Of a stretch of DNA of 64,000 nt, positions 56,034-64,000 are shown piece by piece; within the stretch, counting starts at the first letter, position 1; every line of letters starts with the position of its first letter. Location of the stretch: positions 1-64,000 of the forward strand of contig CANQBM010000001.1 in the NCBI GenBank assembly GCA_947589575.1. Direction: 5' to 3'. The notes beneath the pieces are model-generated. The model worked only from the letters and a program-made list of their open reading frames with translations. It did no database searches and was not told where the DNA came from. Made by a program: the position numbers and the translations under genes. This stretch comes from an uncultured Clostridia bacterium. Its GTDB lineage: Bacteria; Bacillota; Clostridia; Oscillospirales; Acutalibacteraceae.

Positions 56034-56687
56034 ATGGAAAACATGTTGGAAAAAAAGATGGTTACAAAGCAGCAGAAATCGGAAAAGCTGTCAAAATTCG
56101 CAGAAATACTTTCCAGGCTTCGCAAGGAAAGAGGAATAAGTCAAAAGAAAGCCGCGAGTGACTTGGGAATCAGTCAGGCGCTTCTCAGCCATTATGAAAA
56201 GGGTATTAGAGAATGCGGCCTTGATTTTGTAATAAAATGCAGTGAGTATTACGGCGTGACGACCGATTATCTGTTAGGAGTCAGCGACAGCAGAAACGGT
56301 GTTGACATTGCGTATATATCGGCTTTTGAAAGCGGTGAAGGCTCATCACTACAGACTCTTGCGCAGGCGTCAAATATACTGCTGAAAATGCTTGCCACAT
56401 CAAAGGATGTAAGTACAGGAAAGTGTATAAACGATTATTACACACTTTGTATTTACCGTGGCGCGTTGACAATGGCAAAAGCGGGAATTTTGCCTAAAGA
56501 ACTGTTCAAGCTTGATTTCAATCTTGGAAGGGAACTTGTTTCGGCGGCTATGGCGATTGAGGACGCCCGCTTTGTATTTATTGAGGACAAGTCCAGAACA
56601 GGTACCGATTTAAGCGAAAAAACGGCGCTTCATTCAATTATTGAAAATGCCGAAGAGCATATTTTAACAAGCCTTTATTTAGAATAA
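56034..56687 (+). CDS. XRE-family transcriptional regulator
   Basis: A 217-residue protein with an N-terminal helix-turn-helix at about 22-82 (ILSRLRKERGISQKKAASDL; ISQALLSHYEKGIRECG; YYGVTTDYLLGVS). A helical C-terminal part of unknown ligand covers 90-217. A perfect palindrome overlaps its promoter, so it is probably autoregulated. It may also control the divergent phosphatase gene. GGGGGAT lies before the ATG. Its 3' end overlaps the convergent mtnN gene by 9 bp. Confidence 0.88.
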   Translation: MENMLEKKMVTKQQKSEKLSKFAEILSRLRKERGISQKKAASDLGISQALLSHYEKGIRECGLDFVIKCSEYYGVTTDYLLGVSDSRNGVDIAYISAFESGEGSSLQTLAQASNILLKMLATSKDVSTGKCINDYYTLCIYRGALTMAKAGILPKELFKLDFNLGRELVSAAMAIEDARFVFIEDKSRTGTDLSEKTALHSIIENAEEHILTSLYLE

Positions 56688-57386
56688 AGCAAGCTGGTTT
56701 TGTTCTGATTTTATATATTCAATAATTATCGCTGCGGAAATGTCCGCGGCGATTTTTTTAAATGTGGGATAATCAAGCTGCGCACGTTCATCTCCTCCGT
56801 CGCTGATTGAACGAATTACGGCAAACGGAATATTGTTTGCCGCACAGGTGTGGCCGATTGCCCCTCCCTCCATTTCTCCGCAAACCGCGTTAAATTCAGA
56901 CGCAATCATTTGTTTCAGTGAGTTTTTTGCAATAAAGGTGTCGCCGCTGGCAATAGTTCCGCGGTGAATTTTCTCTCCGTGGTTTATAGCTGCGCGCGCA
57001 AGCCTTTCCGAAAGCTCTCTGTCGGTTTTAATTTTAATTGTGTTCAACCCGTTAATAAAGCCGAGCGGCTCGCCGAGAGCGGAAATATTAATATCATACT
57101 CGCAGACATCGGTTGCAATAACAATATTTTTTATTACAACATCTTCCGCGAGTGAACATCCGACGCCGACATTGATAATTTTTTCAATGTCAAAATTATC
57201 AATCATTGCCTGAGTGCAGAGCGCGGCATTGACTTTTCCGGGCGAGCATTGCGATACGCACACCATAACATCTTCCAAAAAACCGCACACATATTCCAGT
57301 CCGGCTATTTTGGTTGTGGTTTTATTTGTAATTTTCTCTTTAATCGCATTAATCTCTAAATCCATTGCGCCGATAATTCCAAGCAT
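56679..57386 (-). CDS. mtnN: 5'-methylthioadenosine/S-adenosylhomocysteine nucleosidase
   Basis: Cleaves MTA and SAH to adenine and the thioribose, removing SAM by-products. The 235-residue chain has MLGIIGAMDLEINAI, NVGVGCSLAEDV, ASGDTFI, CGEMEGGAIGHTC and the catalytic aspartate in ISDGGDE. The nucleosidase fold is complete. AAAGG precedes the ATG. It is convergent with the XRE gene. Confidence 0.95.
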   Translation of the reverse strand: MLGIIGAMDLEINAIKEKITNKTTTKIAGLEYVCGFLEDVMVCVSQCSPGKVNAALCTQAMIDNFDIEKIINVGVGCSLAEDVVIKNIVIATDVCEYDINISALGEPLGFINGLNTIKIKTDRELSERLARAAINHGEKIHRGTIASGDTFIAKNSLKQMIASEFNAVCGEMEGGAIGHTCAANNIPFAVIRSISDGGDERAQLDYPTFKKIAADISAAIIIEYIKSEQNQLALF

Positions 57387-57537
57387 ATTAATTCAAAACC
57401 TTTCCGCATTATTTATATTTCGTTTATTGAAAATTTCAAATTTAATATCCTCTTGTTGCGGTTAAAACAACCTTACCCAACATATAGTGTAATTATAATA
57501 TATAATAAGAATAAATACAAGAATAATAAATTTTTTA

Positions 57538-57567
57538 TTGACAAGTCTTTGTGCTTTAATATATAAT
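57538..57567 (+). promoter_or_regulatory. Promoter of the rpmH-rnpA operon
   Basis: TTGACA and TATAAT with an 18-bp spacer, followed by a leader of about 105 nt that contains a short hairpin (CTGCAC / GTGCAG, 57612-57629). Confidence 0.8.
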
Positions 57568-57679
57568 ATCAAACGATAATGTGGAGTTGTATCCTTAACA
57601 TTAGTAATTGCCTGCACTATGCCGTGCAGAGAATATAAAAGATTAAGACAAGTTTAGTCTTTTGAATGGAGTGAAAATA

Positions 57680-57814
57680 ATGAAAAGAACTTTCCAGCCT
57701 AAGAAGAGGCACGCGAAAATGGAACACGGTTTCAGAAAAAGAATGTCAACAAGAAACGGCAGAAAGGTGCTTGCCCGCCGCCGCGCAAAGGGCAGAAAAA
57801 AGCTTTCTTACTAA
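57680..57814 (+). CDS. rpmH: 50S ribosomal protein L34
   Basis: A 44-residue, very basic ribosomal protein. [18 protein letters not shown] and [17 protein letters not shown] are the L34 signatures. A GGAGTG ribosome site precedes the ATG. It heads the rpmH-rnpA-yidD-yidC-jag cluster. Confidence 0.98.
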   Translation: MKRTFQPKKRHAKMEHGFRKRMSTRNGRKVLARRRAKGRKKLSY

Positions 57815-57835
57815 TTACCGAACGGGAGTGATTAG

Positions 57836-58225
57836 GTGAAAAGCGCAACCCTAAAGGAAAACAAGGATTTTCGCCGCCTCTATTACAGAGGAAAAAGCGA
57901 AGCTGCCTCCTGTCTTGTTACGTATGTAATGAAAAATAATTTTTCTAAAACAAGAGTAGGAATTACCAGCGGAAAAAAAATAGGCAACGCAGTCAAACGA
58001 AACAGAGCAAGAAGGCTTATCCGCGCCGCGTTCAGTGAGTATGAGGACAGGCTCAACGGATATTATGATATTGTTTTCGTTGCGAGGACAAGAACCGCTC
58101 AGGTAAAAATGCAGGATGTTAAAAAGCAGATGGAGGAGCAGCTCGGAAAGCTGGGTGTACTGTGTGAAAAAGCTTATAAAAAAGGCAATGATATTTCTGA
58201 TAAAAACGTATCAGATGACAATTAG
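57836..58225 (+). CDS. rnpA: Ribonuclease P protein component
   Basis: A 129-residue basic protein that assists the RNase P RNA in tRNA 5' maturation. It opens [15 protein letters not shown] and has the family RNR motif in [17 protein letters not shown]. The start is GTG, 21 nt after rpmH ends. Its 3' end overlaps yidD. Confidence 0.96.
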   Translation: MKSATLKENKDFRRLYYRGKSEAASCLVTYVMKNNFSKTRVGITSGKKIGNAVKRNRARRLIRAAFSEYEDRLNGYYDIVFVARTRTAQVKMQDVKKQMEEQLGKLGVLCEKAYKKGNDISDKNVSDDN

Positions 58226-58400
58226 CCCCAGATTTTCCCACGGAAGTTGCCGCTATACTCCGACCTGCTCGCAATACGCGATTGAAGCTATTGAGATTCA
58301 CGGTATTTTTAAGGGCAGCCTTATGGCAGTATGGCGGATTTTAAGGTGTAATCCTTTTTGTAAGGGCGGCTGGGATCCTGTTCCCCCTAAGAAAAAGTAA
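58164..58400 (+). CDS. yidD: Membrane protein insertion efficiency factor YidD
   Basis: A 78-residue amphipathic, membrane-associated protein that assists YidC-mediated insertion. The family core is [21 protein letters not shown], with [13 protein letters not shown] and [13 protein letters not shown] after it. The start is probably GTG at 58164 (KKLIKKAM opening like other YidD); ATG at 58188 is the alternative. It lies entirely or partly inside the rnpA end, an arrangement common in bacteria. Confidence 0.93.
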   Translation: MKKLIKKAMIFLIKTYQMTISPRFSHGSCRYTPTCSQYAIEAIEIHGIFKGSLMAVWRILRCNPFCKGGWDPVPPKKK

Positions 58401-58412
58401 AGAGGATAACTA

Positions 58413-59420
58413 ATGAATAGTATTTTACTTGCTACAAATGTCATATCAAACGGTATTTCGGTGTTTAAGCCTTTGTATTGGCTGTTCGGTAAATGTATGG
58501 GCTTTCTTATGGACTTATTGGGCAATCAATATTTCCTTGCGATTGTTATCTTTACCTTTGCAACTCGTCTCTTGCTTTTACCTCTTAATATAAAACAGCA
58601 AAAAACTATGGCGAGGACAACAAGGCTTCAGCCCAAAATTCAGAAAATTCAGAGCAAATATCCAGACCCGAGAGACAGAGCAAAATTAAATCAGGAAATG
58701 CAGGACCTCTATGTGAGGGAGGGTCATAACCCTATGAATATGGGCTGCGGACCGATGCTTTTTCAGATGGTATTTCTCATGGGAATTATCGGTATTATTT
58801 ATTATCCGCTCGCCTATGTTTTGGGAATAGGCGATTTTAACGATAATTCACAGGCAATTTATGATGTAATTTATCCGATTTACCAGAATATTGCCGGTGA
58901 TTCCGATGCTAAAATAACTTATTTTCAGCTTAATATTTTGGAAAATTTTGACGCCTATAAAGAAGCGCTTATAACAAATTTCCCAAAATTATTTACTCCT
59001 GAAAAGTGTGAGGCTATATCCGAATACCGCGAAAGCATGAATTTATTTGGACTTGATATGACGGCTGTTCCGCACTGGAAGGACGGAATTATTGTTATTA
59101 TTCCGATACTTTGTCTTGTAACCTCGCTTGGTTCAAGCCTGATTTCGACATTTATTCAGAAGAAGAACAATCCCGCCGCGTCACAGCAGATGGGTTCAAT
59201 GATGCTGATGATGCTGATGATGCCTTTCTTCTCTTTTTATATTGCGTTTAAGGTTACGGCAGCGGTCGGTTTCTACTGGATTATTTCAAATATTGTTGCA
59301 ATATTGCAGCAGATATTCATATTTAAACAATACCCACCGAGAAAAACACAGGCAAGGCTTATGGTTGAAAACACTATTGAGCGCCGTTCTCGCGAGGAAA
59401 ATGTTAAAAAAATTAAATAA
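58413..59420 (+). CDS. yidC: Membrane protein insertase YidC (SpoIIIJ/OxaA type)
   Basis: A 335-residue insertase. Several membrane helices include FLAIVIFTFATRLLLLPL, with the conserved groove arginine, followed by the long coiled loop (IKQQKTMARTTRLQPKIQKI). The C-terminal half has QQMGSMMLMMLMMPFFSFY and VGFYWIISNIVAILQQ. It has no lipobox, unlike Bacillus SpoIIIJ. AGAGGA precedes the ATG. Partner Jag follows. Confidence 0.95.
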   Translation: MNSILLATNVISNGISVFKPLYWLFGKCMGFLMDLLGNQYFLAIVIFTFATRLLLLPLNIKQQKTMARTTRLQPKIQKIQSKYPDPRDRAKLNQEMQDLYVREGHNPMNMGCGPMLFQMVFLMGIIGIIYYPLAYVLGIGDFNDNSQAIYDVIYPIYQNIAGDSDAKITYFQLNILENFDAYKEALITNFPKLFTPEKCEAISEYRESMNLFGLDMTAVPHWKDGIIVIIPILCLVTSLGSSLISTFIQKKNNPAASQQMGSMMLMMLMMPFFSFYIAFKVTAAVGFYWIISNIVAILQQIFIFKQYPPRKTQARLMVENTIERRSREENVKKIK

Positions 59421-59435
59421 TTATCGGAGGATTAT

Positions 59436-60350
59436 ATGATAAAGGAATTTATCGGCACCGGTAAAACTATCGAGGAGGCAACTCTTGCAGCAAAGACGGG
59501 TCTTAACGCGCCTATGACGGCTGACGTTAAGATTGAGATAGTTACAATGCCAAAGAAAAAGGTTCTCGGTTTATTCGGCGGCAGTGATGCTCAGGTTAAG
59601 GCAAGCTACGACGACGGCAAAAAGGAAAAAAAGCCAAAGCAAAAGAAGAACAAGCCCGCGCCTGAAAAGAAGCCTGCCGTTCAGAAAACCGAAACTGTTA
59701 AAAAAGCTCCTGTAAAGGAGGAAAAGTCTGCGGTTGAAAAAATAAACGACAGTGATATTGATTTGAATTATGTATGTTCATATCTTAAAACCATGATAGA
59801 CGGCTTTAAGGTTAAGGACGCAAAAGTTACAGCTAAGTTAGTTGACGACACTGTAGAGATTAATATTGAGTGTGACGATTACGGCATTATTATCGGCCGA
59901 CGGGGCGAAACCCTTGACGCGCTTCAGTATCTTACAAGTCTTGCAATCAAAAAAGCAACAGACAAATATGTTCGCGTTACACTTAATGTCGGCGACTACA
60001 GGGCAAAGAGAGAGGAAACGCTCAGGGCGCTTGCCGTTAAAAACGCTAATTATGTTGTAAGAACGGGCAGAAGATACGGCTTTGAACCTATGAATCCTTA
60101 TGAAAGAAGAATAATTCATACAGCGGTTCAAGAGGTTGAGGGCGCGACATCGCGTTCAGTCGGAAACGGTATGGACAGAAAGGTTTTAATCGAGCCTGTT
60201 GGCGGAGTTAGGTATTCGGGAGGACGCTCTGGAAGAAAGGACAATTATCGCGGTAATTCCTCTGTTTCAAAGCCTGATCCTAATCGTGAAAAAAAGGTTG
60301 ACCGCGCGGATATTCCAAAATTCGGAAAGATAGAGGTCAACAAGGACTGA
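59436..60350 (+). CDS. jag: RNA-binding protein Jag/KhpB
   Basis: A 304-residue protein. Jag-N domain (IKEFIGTGKTIEEAT), a lysine-rich linker (about 65-105), a KH domain with IGRRGETLDALQYL, and an R3H domain with MNPYERRIIHTAVQE. Relatives with KhpA bind many small RNAs and affect cell division and sporulation. CGGAGG lies before the ATG. It is co-transcribed with yidC. Confidence 0.94.
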   Translation: MIKEFIGTGKTIEEATLAAKTGLNAPMTADVKIEIVTMPKKKVLGLFGGSDAQVKASYDDGKKEKKPKQKKNKPAPEKKPAVQKTETVKKAPVKEEKSAVEKINDSDIDLNYVCSYLKTMIDGFKVKDAKVTAKLVDDTVEINIECDDYGIIIGRRGETLDALQYLTSLAIKKATDKYVRVTLNVGDYRAKREETLRALAVKNANYVVRTGRRYGFEPMNPYERRIIHTAVQEVEGATSRSVGNGMDRKVLIEPVGGVRYSGGRSGRKDNYRGNSSVSKPDPNREKKVDRADIPKFGKIEVNKD

Positions 60351-60370
60351 TAATATTATTATTTGGCGGA

Positions 60371-60398
60371 AATGGTGGACGTTGTTGTCCACCATTTT
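60371..60398 (+). terminator. Hairpin between jag and mnmE
   Basis: AATGGTGGAC / GTCCACCATT (10 bp) has a 6-nt loop and a short TTTTG tail. The T-run is weak, so partial termination or attenuation is more likely than a full stop. Confidence 0.6.
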
Positions 60399-60434
60399 GT
60401 GATATGGAAATTTTTGTTAAGGAGGAGTATTGTT

Positions 60435-61799
60435 ATGGCAAAAACTATTGCGGCAGTTGCAACAGGCAACAGTATTTCCGGTATAGGCGTTATTCGTATC
60501 AGCGGTGACAGCGCGATTGAAACAGCGCAAAAGGTTTTTAAATCGAAAGACGGTACTCCCCTTTCATCACTTAAAGGATATACCGCAAAATTCGGTAATG
60601 TTTACTGTGATGGGGAAAGCTTTGATAATGCCGTTGCTCTTGTTTTCAAAAATCCTAAGAGTTACACGGGAGAAGATGTTGTTGAGCTCTCCGTTCACGG
60701 GGGAATTTTTATTGTTGAAAAAACTCTGGAGGCAGTATTATCTGCCGGAGCTGTTCCCGCACAACCCGGTGAGTTTACTAAACGCGCTTTTTTAAACGGA
60801 AAAATGGATCTCACGCAGGCGGAGGGTGTTGCGGAGCTTATATCGGCGCAGGGCGAGGAGGCGGCGAAAGCCTCGTTTAATCTTCTTCAGGGGTCTTTGA
60901 GCAATAAAATTTCACAGGTGCTTGATGAACTAATCGGATGCAGCGCATTAATGGCGGCATGGGTTGATTATCCGGACGAGGAAATACCGGAGCTCGATGA
61001 GGATAACCTTAAGGCAATTCTGCAAAATTCTGCCTCCTCACTTTTTGATTTGCTTAAAAATTATGAAAACGGTGCAGTTATGACTCAGGGAGTTGATACC
61101 GCAATCGTCGGCAGACCTAATGCCGGAAAATCAACTCTTATGAATATGCTTTCGGGCACGGAAAAAAGTATTGTTACTCATATAGAGGGAACAACACGCG
61201 ACGTGGTTGAAAATTCCGTAAGGCTCGGTAACATTGTTTTGCATTTATCAGATACCGCGGGCATCAGAGAGAGCAAAGATATTGTTGAATCAATCGGTAT
61301 AAAAAAAGCAATGGATAAAATTAAAAGTGCATCTCTCATACTTGCGGTTTTTGACAGCTCTGATATACTTAATGACGATGACAGGATGCTGATTGAAAGC
61401 TGTAAGGGCAAGCCGTGCGTGGCGGTTATCAATAAAACCGATTTGGAGAGCAGGATAGATTTATCACAGATAAAGGCTCATTTTGACAAGATAGTATTTA
61501 TTTCCGCAAAAAATAATGAAGGAACGGAAAAATTAGAGCAGGCGGTGAAGGAACTGCTTGGCGTTGAAGGTTTTGACTCTTCTCAGCCGCTCCTCGCGAA
61601 TCGGCGGCAGAAGCTTTGTGTATCAAATGCTTATGATTATATTTGCCGGGCGATAGAGGGAGCAAAAGCAGGTATTACCTATGACGCAATAAATGTTATG
61701 ATAGACAGTGCGGCGGACGAGCTGCTTTCACTTACGGGTAAAAAGGCAACCGAAGAGGTTGTGAACAATATTTTCAGCAGATTTTGTGTGGGTAAATAA
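60435..61799 (+). CDS. mnmE: tRNA modification GTPase MnmE
   Basis: A 454-residue GTPase that, with MnmG, adds the carboxymethylaminomethyl group to wobble uridine of certain tRNAs. It has an N-terminal folate-binding domain (AAVATGNSISGIGVIRISG), and helical parts flanking a G domain with GRPNAGKSTLMNML near residue 225, DTAGIRES and NKTD. The C-terminus ends FCVGK, the CxGK motif. The start is ATG at 60435 with GGAGGAG upstream; a longer reading overlaps the hairpin. Confidence 0.96.
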   Translation: MAKTIAAVATGNSISGIGVIRISGDSAIETAQKVFKSKDGTPLSSLKGYTAKFGNVYCDGESFDNAVALVFKNPKSYTGEDVVELSVHGGIFIVEKTLEAVLSAGAVPAQPGEFTKRAFLNGKMDLTQAEGVAELISAQGEEAAKASFNLLQGSLSNKISQVLDELIGCSALMAAWVDYPDEEIPELDEDNLKAILQNSASSLFDLLKNYENGAVMTQGVDTAIVGRPNAGKSTLMNMLSGTEKSIVTHIEGTTRDVVENSVRLGNIVLHLSDTAGIRESKDIVESIGIKKAMDKIKSASLILAVFDSSDILNDDDRMLIESCKGKPCVAVINKTDLESRIDLSQIKAHFDKIVFISAKNNEGTEKLEQAVKELLGVEGFDSSQPLLANRRQKLCVSNAYDYICRAIEGAKAGITYDAINVMIDSAADELLSLTGKKATEEVVNNIFSRFCVGK

Positions 61800-61808
61800 G
61801 GTGCGGTT

Positions 61809-63674
61809 ATGGAATATTTTTCACAGGAATATGATGTAATAGTAATCGGAGCAGGACATGCGGGTATTGAAGCGTGTCTTGCTTGCGCGCGTCTTGGTTG
61901 TAAAACCGCAGTGTTTACTATAAATCTTGACTGGGTTGGCAATATGCCGTGTAATCCGTCAATCGGCGGAACATCAAAAGGTCATCTTGTGCGCGAGATA
62001 GACGCTCTTGGCGGAGAGATGGGAAAGGCTGCCGACAAGTACTGCCTACAGTCGCGTATGCTTAATTTAGGAAAGGGACCGGCTGTTCATTCACTCAGAG
62101 CGCAGATTGACAGACGCGAATATTCTGCCGGTATGAAGCATACTCTTGAATTACAGGACAATCTTGACATAAGGCAGGGCGAAATTGTAGATATTAAGCA
62201 ACTTAAAAACGGAATGTGGCAAATAAAAACAAAGCTTGAAGCAATTTTTACCGCAAAGGCTGTTATTATAGCGACAGGAACATTTTTGGGCGGCAGAGTA
62301 TACATAGGTGATATTTCTTATGAAAGCGGACCTGACGGAATGTTCCCTTCAACTGATTTGGCGGCAGCGCTTAAAAGACTTAATATTCCGCTTAGAAGAT
62401 TTAAAACAGGTACGCCTCCGAGAATAAACAGAAGGTCAATAGATTTTTCAAAGCTTGAGGAGCAGCCGGGTGATGAGGAAACGACCCCGTTCAGTTTTGA
62501 TACAAAGACTCCGCCTAAAAACAAGGTTTCCTGCCACATAACATATACAAACGACAAAACAAAGCGGATAATACTTGATAATCTTCACAGGAGCCCTATG
62601 TATTCAGGTAAAATTGAGGGAAAGGGTCCTCGTTATTGTCCGAGTTTTGAGGATAAAATCGTTAGATTTTCTGACAAGGAAAGGCATCAGCTTTTTATTG
62701 AGCCGTGCGGACTTAATACTGAGGAAATGTATATTCAGGGTTTATCATCTTCTCTCCCCGAAGACGTACAGCTTGATTTTATTCATACAATACCGGGACT
62801 TGAAAACGCACAGGTTATGCGCGCGGCTTATGCTATTGAGTACGACTGCGTTGATCCGACGGCGCTTAGAGCAACTCTTGAATTTAATGAATTTAACGGG
62901 CTGTACGGCGCGGGTCAGTTTAACGGCTCAAGCGGTTATGAGGAGGCGGCGGCGCAGGGGCTTGTAGCGGGTATAAACGCGGCGTTAAAAATTAAGGGGA
63001 AGGAACCGCTCATTCTTGACAGGGGCGGTTCGTATATCGGTACTCTTATTGACGACCTTGTTACAAAAGGCTGTACAGACCCGTATAGAATGATGACAAG
63101 CAGGAGTGAATACCGCTTAGTTCTTAGACAAGATAACGCGGATTTTCGATTAACTCCTATAGGTTACAAAATAGGCTTGATTTCAAAGGAAAGGTATGAT
63201 AAATTTTTAATTAAGGAAAAATGTTTTAACACAGAGCTTAAGCGTATTACTGAAAAATCAATTCCTTTGACAGATTCTTTGCGCCGGATTTTGATTGACT
63301 GCAAAACGACTCCCCTTGAACGAGGATGTAAAATGATTGAATTAATCAAGCGTCCGCAGGTTACGTATAAGGCTTTGACGCCCATTGACGATGATCGTCC
63401 CGATTTGCCGAAAGAGATTTTTGAGCAGGTTGAGATTGCGGTCAAGTACGAGGGATATATCGCAAGGCAGGAGCAGCAAATCAAGGAAATGCGCCGAATC
63501 GAGTGTAAAAAAATTCCAAAAGACATTGATTATAAATCCCTGAAAGGACTTAGGCTCGAAGCAGTTGAAAAGCTGTCTAAAATAAGACCGGAAAATTTAG
63601 GGCAGGCAGGACGAATCAGCGGAGTTAATCCCGCCGATGTTGCTGCGCTTAACATTATTTTGGAGACATTATGA
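61809..63674 (+). CDS. mnmG: tRNA uridine 5-carboxymethylaminomethyl enzyme MnmG (GidA)
   Basis: FAD enzyme of 621 residues, partner of MnmE. The FAD-binding GAGHAGIEA lies at 14-22, and PCNPSIGGTSKGHLVREIDALGG holds the catalytic cysteine region. FKTGTPPRINRRSID and GQFNGSSGYEEAAAQGLVAG follow, and the C-terminal helical domain is complete. Its TGA overlaps the rsmG ATG. Confidence 0.97.
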   Translation: MEYFSQEYDVIVIGAGHAGIEACLACARLGCKTAVFTINLDWVGNMPCNPSIGGTSKGHLVREIDALGGEMGKAADKYCLQSRMLNLGKGPAVHSLRAQIDRREYSAGMKHTLELQDNLDIRQGEIVDIKQLKNGMWQIKTKLEAIFTAKAVIIATGTFLGGRVYIGDISYESGPDGMFPSTDLAAALKRLNIPLRRFKTGTPPRINRRSIDFSKLEEQPGDEETTPFSFDTKTPPKNKVSCHITYTNDKTKRIILDNLHRSPMYSGKIEGKGPRYCPSFEDKIVRFSDKERHQLFIEPCGLNTEEMYIQGLSSSLPEDVQLDFIHTIPGLENAQVMRAAYAIEYDCVDPTALRATLEFNEFNGLYGAGQFNGSSGYEEAAAQGLVAGINAALKIKGKEPLILDRGGSYIGTLIDDLVTKGCTDPYRMMTSRSEYRLVLRQDNADFRLTPIGYKIGLISKERYDKFLIKEKCFNTELKRITEKSIPLTDSLRRILIDCKTTPLERGCKMIELIKRPQVTYKALTPIDDDRPDLPKEIFEQVEIAVKYEGYIARQEQQIKEMRRIECKKIPKDIDYKSLKGLRLEAVEKLSKIRPENLGQAGRISGVNPADVAALNIILETL

Positions 63675-64000
63675 TTGATTTTGCTTTACTTAAAAATGAG
63701 GTTGAAAAAATCGGGATTAATCTTGATCAATACGGATTTGACAGATTTGATGCGTATGCAGAAAGACTTGTCCGCTGGAATAATCACGTTAACCTTACAG
63801 CTATTACAGCGCCTGACGATATTGTTATAAAGCATTTTGCCGACAGTTTGTATATTTTGAAATATGTGCAAATGAGCAAAGCGCAGAAACTTATTGACAT
63901 CGGGACAGGCGCGGGATTCCCGGGACTTCCCCTTCTCATTGCCGAATCGGAGCTTGAAGTTGATTTTGTGGACAGCGTCGGGAAAAAACTTGCGTTTATC
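63671..64000 (+). CDS. rsmG: 16S rRNA (guanine-527-N7)-methyltransferase RsmG, partial
   Basis: The first 110 codons of rsmG are present; the gene runs past the window end. The N-terminal helices (RFDAYAERLVRWNNHVNLTAI) and the SAM-binding LIDIGTGAGFPGLPL motif are seen. It methylates N7 of G527 in 16S rRNA. The ATG overlaps the mnmG stop (ATGA). Confidence 0.95.
   Translation, partial: MIDFALLKNEVEKIGINLDQYGFDRFDAYAERLVRWNNHVNLTAITAPDDIVIKHFADSLYILKYVQMSKAQKLIDIGTGAGFPGLPLLIAESELEVDFVDSVGKKLAFI

Overview
The window reads as a low-to-moderate GC Gram-positive chromosome from the Clostridia, most likely a gut Oscillospiraceae/Ruminococcus-like bacterium. This is inferred from four things: a Firmicutes-type dnaA-dnaN-yaaA-recF-remB-gyrB-gyrA block, a SleB-type spore cortex hydrolase, large Ig-like/FIVAR surface proteins with a dockerin-like tail, and a single-chain PurL with a fused glutaminase domain. 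The species cannot be named from the sequence alone. No prophage, intact insertion sequence, CRISPR array or rRNA operon was seen.

Left part (1-24 kb). A tRNA-Gly is followed by a membrane-anchored VCBS-like protein, an OmpR-type two-component system, a family 4 uracil-DNA glycosylase, a PduL-type phosphotransacylase, two small genes (DUF3592 and a zinc-ribbon protein) and a protein made only of PAS domains. Next come purL and a tight operon of an apgM-like phosphomutase (possibly a homoserine kinase), an O-acetylhomoserine sulfhydrylase and a CsoR-family repressor. A 2180-residue modular surface protein and a leucine-rich-repeat protein with a dockerin-like tail follow. A structured, palindrome-ended repeat lies downstream of them.

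Middle part (24-43.5 kb). rsmE and an OGG-type glycosylase are read leftwards. They are followed by a very AT-rich intergenic stretch with several DnaA-box-like motifs, then a spore-type operon with sleB. Next are a zinc/cadmium ATPase with its ArsR-family repressor, consensus promoter and operator; a DUF421 protein; a short CDF transporter; a metallophosphoesterase; an FMN riboswitch controlling ribU; a GT2 glycosyltransferase; and fba. A small XRE regulator, an NlpC/P60-like surface protein without a signal peptide, a DUF362 protein and an overlooked 58-residue gene come next. The stretch ends with a leftward folate operon (LCP-like gene, folE, folP, ybjQ-like, folB, folK).

Right part (43.6-64 kb). 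dnaA, an AT-rich box-bearing intergenic region that is the probable origin, and dnaN-yaaA-recF-remB-gyrB-two YcxB-like genes-gyrA are followed by an LCP ligase. A histidine phosphatase, an autoregulated-looking XRE repressor and mtnN separate this block from rpmH-rnpA-yidD-yidC-jag-mnmE-mnmG-rsmG. That last cluster runs in the same direction as dnaA, instead of diverging from it as in Bacillus. rsmG is cut by the window end.

The most unusual signals are: a family of palindromes preceded by a TTTTYKACANNYTGA-like motif that bounds two segments, one of which carries a gene; the non-canonical TTTTC(C/A)ACA boxes, matched by an altered DnaA signature; a second box cluster about 19 kb from the dnaA-dnaN cluster; and the phosphomutase-sulfhydrylase-CsoR operon. 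No single clearly new multi-gene system (for example a defence island) was found.
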